DNA from: CAYGKP01 sp964350605
GTDB taxonomy: Bacteria; Bacteroidota; Bacteroidia; Cytophagales; JAAEPT01
DNA length: 5,802 bases
Direction of reading: 5' to 3'
NCBI GenBank assembly: GCA_964350605.1
Contig: CAYGKP010000161.1
Location: 1-5,802, forward strand
Shown: piece after piece, positions 1 to 5,328 of the stretch
Layout of the letters: every line of letters begins with the position of its first letter
Numbering within the stretch: the first letter of the stretch is position 1
The notes under the pieces: generated by a model
Told to the model about the DNA's origin: nothing
Database searches by the model: none
The model's input: the letters and a program-made list of their open reading frames with translations, nothing else
Position numbers and translations under genes: made by a program

Positions 1-34
1 GGTACGTTCCCTTGGCCAGATGCGCTGCTTGCGC

Positions 35-277
35 CTAGTGAAGAAAGAAGTTGGTGCCCGTGGCGATGTCTTTGTCGCGGCGCATCAGGCCGATCTGGCG
101 AATCGCTTCCATCAAAGCTACCCGATTGCCCGCCTCGTCGAGGTACTCGATGCGGTGGCGCATGTGCAGCTCGGCCCGCTCCTCCAAGGGGATTTCCAGG
201 AACTCTTGAATGCTCATGAGGTTGTACCCAAGCTCGGAGACTTGAACAGAGACCTGATGAACCATCTGGCGTGCCAT
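35..277 (-). CDS. Small hypothetical protein, translationally coupled to amt
   Basis: About 80 residues, not recognised. The ATG at 277 lies one base after the amt stop codon (TAG at 281-279), giving a TAG-G-ATG junction typical of translational coupling in one mRNA. The same frame stays open further upstream, but only inside amt, so 277 is the natural start. Met21 (base 217) is an alternative that would leave 60 residues. There is no well-spaced Shine-Dalgarno site. The protein looks soluble: no signal peptide or membrane segment. Residues 22-46 (SIQEFLEIPLEERAELHMRH region) are charged and helix-prone, followed by an EYLDEAGN turn and a second helix-prone stretch at 53-66. The C-terminus, ATGTNFFLH, is hydrophobic. 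It is clearly not PII/GlnK: too short, and without a recognisable T-loop. A role linked to the ammonium transporter is inferred only from position. The coding call rests on the clean junction and protein-like composition. Confidence 0.6.
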   Translation of the reverse strand: MARQMVHQVSVQVSELGYNLMSIQEFLEIPLEERAELHMRHRIEYLDEAGNRVALMEAIRQIGLMRRDKDIATGTNFFLH

Positions 278-278
278 C

Positions 279-1700
279 CTAGCTTTCGGTCGGTGGGTTG
301 GGAATCGTACCATCAGGCTGGGTAGGAGAGGAGGAATCACTTCCGCCTTCTGCTTCGCGCATCAGGCGGATCAAGTCGTCTTTCAGCAATGCTTCGTCGT
401 CGTAATGAACCGAAGTGATCTGGCGTTGGCCAATGATGGTGCCTTCGCGCTCGGCTAGGGGTGAAACGCGCAGGCCGATGGTCGCTTTCAACAGGCGGAA
501 GATCAGGTAGGCCACCGTGAAGGTGAACACAAAGCACACCACGATGCCCAGGCCTTGGATGCCCAGTTGCTGCCAGCGAGGCAAGGGCAGGCGTTCGCTT
601 TGACCGATCAGGGCGACGGCCAGTGTGCCCCAGACGCCGCAAATGCCGTGTACCGCAATGGCACCAACCGGATCGTCAATGCGGGCTCGCTGTGCCAGGA
701 AGTCAGTGGCGAAGTTGCAGATCACGCCAGCAACGCCACCCACCAGTAATGCCCCAAGGGGCGTCACCACATCGCAGCAAGCGGTGATGGCCACTAGACC
801 GCCGATCAAGCCGCCGAGCAGCTTGGGGTAGAGGTCCGAGCGACTGCGCGTGAGGTAGCAGTGGTAGAAGGAGGTCAGGCCCGCGGCGGCGGCGGCTAGG
901 GTTGTGTTGGTAATGATGACGCCCACCCGGTCGGTCAAGCCCAAGGTGCTGCCGCCGTTGAAGCCCCACCAACCCAACCAAAGGATGAAGACACCCAAAA
1001 CAGCCATCGGCAGGTTATTGACCTCGAAGGGCATCAATTGGCCTCGTTGGTTGTAGCGCCCCAGGCGCGGGCCAACCACAAGTGCGCCAGCTAGCGCGAC
1101 CCACGCACCAACCGAATGGACGACTGTCGATCCGGCGAAGTCGACAAAGCCAAGATCGGCCAGCCAAGCTGCATTGTCGGCGAAGTAGAGGTTGCCCCAG
1201 GTCCAGTGGCCGAAGATGGGGTAGATGAGTAATGCGACTAATGCTGAGCTGCTCAGGTAGGCGGTGAAGCTGGTGCGCTCAGCCATGGCACCCGAGATGA
1301 TGGTCAGCGAGGTGCAGAGAAAGCCCGCTTGAAACAGGAAGAAGATTAATCCAGTCGGGTGCCCATCAAGGGCTTCGCCCACACCGTTGAGCAGGAACAG
1401 GTCGGTTCCGATCCAACCACCGGCCGAGTGGCCGAACATGAGGCCAAAGCCAAGGAGGAGAAACAGGATGCTGCCGACCACCCAGTCGATCACGTTTTTT
1501 ACCGCAACCGAAGTGATGTGGCGGGTGCGAACCAGGCCGACCTCGAAGGCCATGAAGCCCGCTTGCATGAAGAAGACCAACGCGGCGGCAACCAAGACCC
1601 ACAACGTGTCGGCTTTCCCATGGACCGATTCGCCATCGGCGAATGCCAAGACCGGACACATCAGGAGCCCGGCAAGCAAAGGGTAACGAAAACGGTTCAT
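279..1700 (-). CDS. amt: Ammonium transporter, Amt/MEP family, with signal peptide
   Basis: A 473-residue inner-membrane channel for NH4+/NH3 uptake. Residues 1-21 look like a signal peptide with an AFA|D cleavage site, followed by about eleven membrane helices. Hallmarks, matched from memory to E. coli AmtB: the FMQAGF opening of the first helix (44-49); the Phe-gate pair F127 (in FQAGF) and F247; the substrate-site D187 in VDFAG; S251 in FNGGS; and the pore twin histidines H195 (STVVH) and H351 (AVHGICG). All key residues are present, so transport should be intact. The C-terminal tail is unusual: after LRVSPLAEREG (410-420) the expected GLD...HGE-type segment is missing, and the protein ends in a charged helix (434-450) and a Ser/Pro-rich stretch (453-473). 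No glnK follows; a small unrelated gene does. The upstream 164 bp should hold its promoter. No Shine-Dalgarno site precedes the ATG (CCACCGCC). Confidence 0.96.
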   Translation of the reverse strand: MNRFRYPLLAGLLMCPVLAFADGESVHGKADTLWVLVAAALVFFMQAGFMAFEVGLVRTRHITSVAVKNVIDWVVGSILFLLLGFGLMFGHSAGGWIGTDLFLLNGVGEALDGHPTGLIFFLFQAGFLCTSLTIISGAMAERTSFTAYLSSSALVALLIYPIFGHWTWGNLYFADNAAWLADLGFVDFAGSTVVHSVGAWVALAGALVVGPRLGRYNQRGQLMPFEVNNLPMAVLGVFILWLGWWGFNGGSTLGLTDRVGVIITNTTLAAAAAGLTSFYHCYLTRSRSDLYPKLLGGLIGGLVAITACCDVVTPLGALLVGGVAGVICNFATDFLAQRARIDDPVGAIAVHGICGVWGTLAVALIGQSERLPLPRWQQLGIQGLGIVVCFVFTFTVAYLIFRLLKATIGLRVSPLAEREGTIIGQRQITSVHYDDEALLKDDLIRLMREAEGGSDSSSPTQPDGTIPNPPTES

Positions 1701-1864
1701 GGCGGTGGGTAGCAGAGGGGCGTATCGCAGCTTGGTCTTGTTTTCTAAGGGAAACTACGTAGGACTAGTACCGTAATGCAAGCGATAGGGTTACGCCGAT
1801 CGCACATATTTTTCCATCTACCCCTCATTATCATGGAGATAGGCTGGGTCTATCTGGGAAAAGT
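1701..1864 (-). promoter_or_regulatory. Intergenic region upstream of amt, likely promoter and leader
   Basis: This is the longest non-coding stretch in the window (164 bp) and the only space between the CPBP gene and amt, so an amt promoter is expected here. On the minus strand a GATAAT hexamer (1832-1827) resembles a -10 element but lacks a matching -35. A second candidate is TTGCAT (1781-1776) with TAGTTT (1757-1752) at 18-bp spacing, a weak match. A CGTAA/TTACG inverted repeat (1772-1776 with 1791-1795) and an 8-bp palindrome, ctacgtag (1755-1762), could be operator-like but may be chance. I found no NtrC-like dyad and no sigma-54 -24/-12 pair. The exact start site cannot be set from sequence alone. 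Confidence 0.35.
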
Positions 1865-1874
1865 TCAATCCCAG
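1837..1874 (-). other. Two overlapping inverted repeats at the end of the CPBP gene
   Basis: Two perfect 6-bp stems sit at the 3' end of the CPBP gene. One is ctggga (1854-1859) with tcccag (1869-1874), around the stop codon. The other is agatag (1837-1842) with ctatct (1850-1855). They share bases 1854-1855, so both cannot fully form together. Neither is followed by a T-run on the minus strand, so a classical Rho-independent terminator is not supported. They could protect the mRNA end, aid factor-dependent termination, or be chance. Confidence 0.3.
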
Positions 1875-2842
1875 AAGGAAATGGCCTCGAAGGACCCCAG
1901 TCTACCGTGCTGGATCCAGGCACCGAGCTCCATGAGCCATGCGACGCCAATGTGGACAGCGCAACCGCCCAAGATGCTGCCCGATCTCAGGGCCAATGCC
2001 CCCAGGATGTAGCCCCCGAACACCGATCCTATTGTTTCGCCCAGCGGCTTCCCGAAATGAAGCGCGGCATAGACGGCGACCATGGGAAGGATGGTGCGCT
2101 CGCCGAGTTCCTTGCTGTTGCCAATGATCAGTGCGCCGCGGAACAGCCATTCTACCATGATGAACGAAAGGGCATAGGCCAATTCGAAGGCAATGACCAT
2201 CTCGCCTCGGCTCAGGCCGAAGACTGGCTGGTAGACCCATACCTGAAGCCGGGGGTATTGCATCAGGAAATCCGCCTGGGTCGAGGCCCAGGCGATGGGC
2301 AGGGCCATCATGAGGAGCATCAAAGCATACGGCCAAATCGAGAAGTTTCGGGTCGTGAGGCCATAGCAGGAGCGATCCCACTTTCTGTCCATCGCCCACC
2401 AGAGAATCAGAAAGAACGGCACGTAGAGGATCACGTAGTAGAACTGAGCCCCCAGTCGACGGGCAAAGTTGCCTTCCCAATAGTTGGCGGCCCCGTAGGT
2501 TTCCTCGGCCCAGGTCTGATGCAAGTGAAAACCCGCGGAAACCCCGAGGATGACCATCGTAAGGAACAAGCGCAGCCAAAAGCGCCCCGACCGAAGCCGG
2601 TGACCCTCGCCCCGGATCCATTGAACGGGTAACAGAACCAGCAGGTAGATGCCTGCATACAAAAGGAAATACCAGAGCCAGCGAATGACACTGCCCCGGT
2701 AGGCATCAATGTAGGTGTCCTCGAAATCGACCGCGTAGTTGAACCAGACGCTCGCGACAATGACCAGCAGTGTCCATAGGTAAGCCCAGGGATGAAAATC
2801 CGTGCGCGCGACATCCAGTAAGTAACCCCAGAGTTTTCGCAT
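1865..2842 (-). CDS. CPBP (Abi/Rce1-type) intramembrane metalloprotease homologue, variant motifs
   Basis: A 325-residue polytopic inner-membrane protein with about eight hydrophobic helices (around 19-36, 53-73, 88-108, 132-150, 170-187, then the C-terminal core 217-305). The C-terminal core matches the CPBP family: motif 1 is V230-E231-W-L-F-R235-G where the family usually has EExxxR; motif 2 is Y258-A-A-L-H262 (usually FxxxH), followed by FGKPLGE; motif 3 is H297-I-G-V-A301 (usually HxxxN/D/B). One glutamate, the arginine and both histidines are kept. The first glutamate of the pair and the last polar residue are not. The family includes CAAX-type processing enzymes and bacteriocin-immunity proteins; the substrate here is unknown. 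The start at 2842 lies 24 bp after the dehydrogenase stop codon, with no clear Shine-Dalgarno site (ACCGGACCC), so the two are probably co-transcribed. The N-terminal 200 residues are not recognised. Confidence 0.82.
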   Translation of the reverse strand: MRKLWGYLLDVARTDFHPWAYLWTLLVIVASVWFNYAVDFEDTYIDAYRGSVIRWLWYFLLYAGIYLLVLLPVQWIRGEGHRLRSGRFWLRLFLTMVILGVSAGFHLHQTWAEETYGAANYWEGNFARRLGAQFYYVILYVPFFLILWWAMDRKWDRSCYGLTTRNFSIWPYALMLLMMALPIAWASTQADFLMQYPRLQVWVYQPVFGLSRGEMVIAFELAYALSFIMVEWLFRGALIIGNSKELGERTILPMVAVYAALHFGKPLGETIGSVFGGYILGALALRSGSILGGCAVHIGVAWLMELGAWIQHGRLGSFEAISFWD

Positions 2843-2866
2843 GGGTCCGGTGGGTCGTTCGGGTGA

Positions 2867-3802
2867 CTAGGGCTGGCGGGTCGTGAAGCGGGGGCTCGGT
2901 CTTTGGCGTTCGCGGTCCTGATCCCAACGGTAGAACCCTTCCCCTGTCTTAGCCCCCAGCAAACCTGCTTCAACAAGGTTGACCAAAAGGGGGTTGGGCA
3001 GGTAGTGGCTGTGCCCGTAGCTGCGGTGCAGCACACCGAGCACCAATTGAACCATGTCAAGGCCCAGGTAGTCGGCCAGCTCCAAGGGGCCCATCGGATG
3101 GCCGAGGCCTACGTGCATGATGCGGTCGACCGATTCGATGTCGGCCACGCCTTCATACACCAGATTGATCGCCTCGTTGATCAGCGGGAACAGCAAGCGG
3201 TTGGACACAAAGCCCGGGTAGTCCGACACGGGAAACGCCTGTTTGCCGATCGAGTGGGCCATATCGATGACCGAAGCGCGGGTCTCGGGGCTAGTGAGCA
3301 ACCCGCTGACCACTTCGACAAGCGGAATGCTCACCACAGGATCCATAAAATGGAGGCCCACCACGCGGTCGGGGCGTTGGGTCACGGCCGCTAGGCTGGT
3401 GATCGAAATGGACGAGGTGTTTGAAGCCAAGATGGTGTGTGGCTCGCAGACCTCATCGAGCTGAAGGAAGAGCTTGCGTTTGCTTTCCTCCACCTCGTTA
3501 ATGGCTTCAATGACCAGCGGCGCGTTACGTACCGCTTCGTTCAAGTAGGGGGAGGGCTCGAGGTTTTTCAGTGTCAGGTCGCGAAGCTCCGCGCTGACCT
3601 CGCCGCGTTCCACCCGGCGGTTGATGCGTTCGGTGATGGTGCGAAGGGCGTCTTCAAGGATTTCCTCGCTACGGTCGACCAGGATTACCCGGACGCCTTG
3701 CGAGGCGAACGAGCGGGCAATGCCTTGACCCATGTGTCCGGCACCCACCAAGGCGATGTGGCTGGGTGGGGTGGGGCGTGTTGAATCAGTCATGGATTTC
3801 AT
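2867..3802 (-). CDS. hbd: 3-hydroxyacyl-CoA (3-hydroxybutyryl-CoA) dehydrogenase
   Basis: A cytosolic NAD(P)-dependent enzyme that oxidises 3-hydroxyacyl-CoA to 3-oxoacyl-CoA, or the reverse, in beta-oxidation or butyrate/PHB-type metabolism. Domain order is standard. The N-terminal Rossmann fold has GAGHMGQGIA at 20-29, with acidic D43 ending beta-2, which favours NAD over NADP. The C-terminal dimerisation domain starts near 196 with YPGFVSNRLL and contains GHPMGPLELADYLGLD and KTGEGFYRW (285-293). The catalytic set is visible: the Ser pair in NTSS (130-131), H151, E163 and N201. The usual HFMNP is HFMDP here (D154), and the following stretch, VVSIPLVE, is atypical. At 311 residues it is slightly longer than the common ~282, from a short N-terminal extension and a charged tail after 294. 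Met4 (base 3793) is an equally possible start. Neither has a clear Shine-Dalgarno site. It is a stand-alone enzyme with no hydratase or thiolase nearby. The symbol is by family; chain-length preference is unknown. Confidence 0.93.
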   Translation of the reverse strand: MKSMTDSTRPTPPSHIALVGAGHMGQGIARSFASQGVRVILVDRSEEILEDALRTITERINRRVERGEVSAELRDLTLKNLEPSPYLNEAVRNAPLVIEAINEVEESKRKLFLQLDEVCEPHTILASNTSSISITSLAAVTQRPDRVVGLHFMDPVVSIPLVEVVSGLLTSPETRASVIDMAHSIGKQAFPVSDYPGFVSNRLLFPLINEAINLVYEGVADIESVDRIMHVGLGHPMGPLELADYLGLDMVQLVLGVLHRSYGHSHYLPNPLLVNLVEAGLLGAKTGEGFYRWDQDRERQRPSPRFTTRQP

Positions 3803-3817
3803 TCGTAGTTTGCTGCG
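3803..3817. promoter_or_regulatory. 15-bp divergent gap between hbd and crcB
   Basis: The two annotated start codons are only 15 bp apart (30 bp if Met4 of hbd and Met3 of crcB are used). No room exists for full promoters, so each gene's promoter must extend into the other's 5' coding region, and the two transcripts probably interfere. A weak -35-like TTGAAT lies at 3781-3786 on the plus strand, inside hbd, with no good -10 partner. No fluoride (crcB) riboswitch can fit before crcB. Confidence 0.4.
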
Positions 3818-4198
3818 ATGAGCATGACCACATGGTTGGCAGTATTCCTGGGCGGCGGGCTGGGTAGCTTGCTGCGCTACGGCTGTAGCTTGTGGCTGGG
3901 CGCAAAAGTGCCCAATTTTCCGCTGGCAACCCTGACGGCGAACACCGTGGCCTGCCTATTGCTGGGTTTTTTGCTCGGGGTGCTCTACGCCCGTGTCGGG
4001 TTCAGCGAGGAAGCCCGTGCGTTTTGGCTGATTGGCGTGTGTGGCGGCTTTTCCACCTTCTCGACCTTCAGTAACGAATTGTTCTCGCTTTCGCGCCAAC
4101 ATGTGGGCACGGCTGTACTCTACTTGGCACTTAGCCTGATCCTGGGGATCGGAGGCGTGGTGGCTGGCCAGTTTTTTGGCCGCTGGGCAGCGCGGTAG
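3818..4198 (+). CDS. crcB: Fluoride channel CrcB/FluC
   Basis: A 126-residue inner-membrane protein of about four helices that exports toxic fluoride as a dual-topology dimer. Length and motifs are those of the family: GGGLGSLLRY (12-21) with the conserved Arg20; the N-containing second helix FPLATLTANTVACLLLG (34-50) with N42; and the GGFSTFSTFSNE box (76-87), which supplies the pore phenylalanines (F81, F84) and the central Na+ site. The protein ends normally at R126. It is a single-gene type, as expected for a homodimer. The start at 3818 is the first ATG; Met3 (3824) is possible. No Shine-Dalgarno site is visible (TTTGCTGCG before ATG) and there is no upstream fluoride riboswitch. It runs divergently from hbd and is followed by a possible terminator. 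The identification is secure. Confidence 0.96.
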   Translation: MSMTTWLAVFLGGGLGSLLRYGCSLWLGAKVPNFPLATLTANTVACLLLGFLLGVLYARVGFSEEARAFWLIGVCGGFSTFSTFSNELFSLSRQHVGTAVLYLALSLILGIGGVVAGQFFGRWAAR

Positions 4199-4216
4199 GC
4201 CCGCTCTTTCGTCTTT
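4189..4216 (+). terminator. Possible imperfect Rho-independent terminator of crcB
   Basis: An imperfect GC-rich hairpin overlaps the crcB stop codon: AGCG-C-GG (4189-4195) pairs with CCCGCT (4200-4205) with one bulged C and a 4-base loop. It is followed by the T-rich tail ctttcgtctttt (4205-4216). It lies where crcB meets the convergent 72-residue gene. The stem is short and the T tract interrupted, so strength is uncertain. Confidence 0.35.
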
Positions 4217-4434
4217 TACTCGGCGCGCTGGATGATCTTGACGACCAGTTCGTGGTGGTCGCCGTCCTTGTCGACCAGTTTGAAGACTAGGTCCGGGTTG
4301 TCCTTGTTGGTGTTGATCAGGATGTCTGTGATCTCGTTGCCTTTCAACTTCGCCTCGATGTCCGAGCGCAGGTTTTTGAGTACCTCGGCAAATTCAATTT
4401 CCAGGTGCGAGGGATTATAAACAGTGGTTTTCAT
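4216..4434 (-). CDS. Small soluble hypothetical protein (72 aa)
   Basis: Not recognised. The frame is open upstream to 4545, but the upstream part would overlap the divergent gene's start and reads as non-native sequence, so Met at 4434 (MKTTVYNPSH) is chosen. There is no signal peptide or membrane segment. The likely layout is one long amphipathic helix (residues 10-30, LEIEFAEVLKNLRSDIEAKL) followed by strands: EITDILINTN (34-43), DLVFKLVDKDG (48-58) and HELVVKIIQR (61-70). That alpha-beta-beta(-beta) pattern fits a small nucleic-acid- or protein-binding fold, but this is inference. Its end is convergent with crcB (17 bp between stops) and its start is divergent from the small membrane protein gene. 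No Shine-Dalgarno site precedes ATG (ATTATCCGAC). Protein-like composition and clean placement between neighbours support coding. Confidence 0.72.
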   Translation of the reverse strand: MKTTVYNPSHLEIEFAEVLKNLRSDIEAKLKGNEITDILINTNKDNPDLVFKLVDKDGDHHELVVKIIQRAE

Positions 4435-4535
4435 GTCGGATAATGCGAGTGGTTGGCGTAATCGAGGGGACAATATACGAAGTGAAGCGGGCTGGGTTTG
4501 GAGAGCAGCGAATTGCGCCCTAGGTTCGCGGAGCC
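4435..4535. promoter_or_regulatory. Divergent promoter region for two small genes
   Basis: A 101-bp spacer between divergent start codons must carry both promoters. At 4471-4479 the sequence caatatacg gives a TATA core on both strands: TATATT at 4477-4472 on the minus strand (5 of 6 to the -10 consensus) and TATACG at 4474-4479 on the plus strand. A plus-strand TTGGCG (4453-4458) is 15 bp upstream of the latter, short for an ideal -35. No good minus-strand -35 is seen. A shared, mutually exclusive core is possible. Confidence 0.35.
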
Positions 4536-4757
4536 ATGAATACACGCGTCCTGCTCATGATCCTCGTTTGGGGGGTCACCATCGCCCTGCTCGCCTTCCT
4601 TTATAAGGAGAACCGCCTGTATTCGGTCATCGCCGCTGTGGCGATCTCGTTAGCCTACGTGATTGCGTTCATTCGCCTGTACCTCAAGCAGAAGAAAGCG
4701 AAAGCCGAGGCCCAGAAAAAGGGCGCAAAAGGCAAGAGCAAAGGGAAGAAGCGCTAG
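4536..4757 (+). CDS. Small two-helix membrane protein with lysine-rich tail
   Basis: 73 residues, not recognised. Two predicted membrane helices (about 4-22 and 28-50) are joined by a short KENR turn. A 23-residue tail follows (51-73) with eleven lysines and one arginine, plus Gly, Ala, Gln and Ser. By the positive-inside rule the tail and N-terminus should face the cytoplasm, as a hairpin in the inner membrane. The tail could contact nucleic acid, ribosomes or acidic lipid, which is inference only. The ATG at 4536 is preceded by GGAG (4530-4533) with only two bases of spacing, one of the few Shine-Dalgarno-like sites in this window. It is divergent from the 72-residue gene and its 3' end is convergent with the barrel protein gene (21 bp between stops). 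No strong terminator is seen, only a T-run at 4775-4780. Confidence 0.75.
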   Translation: MNTRVLLMILVWGVTIALLAFLYKENRLYSVIAAVAISLAYVIAFIRLYLKQKKAKAEAQKKGAKGKSKGKKR

Positions 4758-4778
4758 TCGCTCCCCGATACTGGTTTT

Positions 4779-5288
4779 TTAGAACCCATAGCTCGCCCCC
4801 GCGCGAATGACAATGGGGCTACTGTACGGCGAATTCGCTTCGTCCCAGAGCAAGTTGTAGAGCACGGTGAGTTGAAAGGAGGCATTCGTGCCAATTGGCT
4901 GGCGATACCCAGCGCCCGCAAACCAGGAATCCACTTGGTCGCGCACGGTTCGCACCTCGCCGTTGGTATTCACCTCATAGCTGGGGTACCACAAGCGCTC
5001 GTACTCGGTGTGCAAGAATAGGTTCTCAATCACCAAATAGCGCGCAAAGGCGCGCAAGCCAAAGGCCGAGCTGGATTCGCCTTGGAACTCCCAATACTGA
5101 TAGGTCGCCCCGGGACCGGCCGAAAACTTGTCGGTGAAACGATAGCCCACAAACGGCGACGCCTCGATGTAGGTAATTGTTCCGAACTGGGCACTGACGT
5201 TCCCGCCGCCGTACCACTTGCTTTGGGCTGACAAATCGGCCATTGTGAGACCAGTAAGGAACAAGAGGAGCAAGACTGAGCGTTTCAT
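4779..5288 (-). CDS. Outer-membrane beta-barrel protein, probably eight strands
   Basis: 169 residues from Met at 5288. The open frame continues upstream to 5435, but only opposite the potassium-channel gene, and the classic signal peptide begins here: MKR, a leucine-rich core (5-16), and a likely cleavage site LSA|Q at 21-22. The mature ~148 residues alternate polar and hydrophobic or aromatic residues in about eight strands (around 25-34, 40-51, 55-66, 73-86, 88-98, 118-129, 135-147, 157-169). The chain ends in YGF with a terminal Phe, the signal used by the BAM machinery. Motifs such as SPFVGYRFTDKFSAG and LFLHTEYE resemble small barrels common in Bacteroidota and relatives. The function is unknown; pore formation is not expected for an eight-strand barrel. 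GGAG abuts the ATG directly (GGAGATG), an unusually short spacing. It is divergent from the Kir channel gene across 40 bp. Confidence 0.85.
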   Translation of the reverse strand: MKRSVLLLLFLTGLTMADLSAQSKWYGGGNVSAQFGTITYIEASPFVGYRFTDKFSAGPGATYQYWEFQGESSSAFGLRAFARYLVIENLFLHTEYERLWYPSYEVNTNGEVRTVRDQVDSWFAGAGYRQPIGTNASFQLTVLYNLLWDEANSPYSSPIVIRAGASYGF

Positions 5289-5328
5289 CTCCAAAAAATA
5301 GCCAACTTCCCCCACACCCGCACGATTC

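Noticed and set aside
1359..1712. Plus-strand open frames near the amt 5' end
   Set aside because: Antisense shadow of the Amt N-terminal helices; highly charged, unstructured translation.
1740..1800. Possible sigma-54/NtrC control of amt around TTGCA
   Set aside because: No TGGCAC-like -24 element at the required spacing and no NtrC dyad.
1776..2012. 78-codon plus-strand frame starting in the amt-CPBP spacer
   Set aside because: Two-thirds lies antisense to the CPBP gene, with no ribosome-binding site and no protein-like pattern beyond chance hydrophobicity.
1907..2632. Long open frames (up to 241 codons) opposite or out of frame with the CPBP gene
   Set aside because: They lie wholly within a gene with clear family motifs, have odd composition (Pro/His/Arg/Gln-rich) and no domain; they are by-products of GC-rich coding sequence.
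2903..3784. Plus-strand open frames (163 and 115 codons) opposite the dehydrogenase
   Set aside because: Antisense to a gene with full catalytic motifs; translations show no recognisable features.
3803..3817. Fluoride riboswitch upstream of crcB
   Set aside because: Only 15 bp are non-coding and no motif-like sequence was seen.
4165..4182. tggcca/tggcc inverted repeat with T-run inside crcB
   Set aside because: The T-run lies in the loop, not after the stem, and it is inside coding sequence well before the stop codon.
5289..5301. Bacteroidota-type -7 box (TAnnTTTG) before the barrel gene
   Set aside because: Spacing is off by one and the box would touch the start codon; a similar near-match before crcB (3806-3812) also fails.
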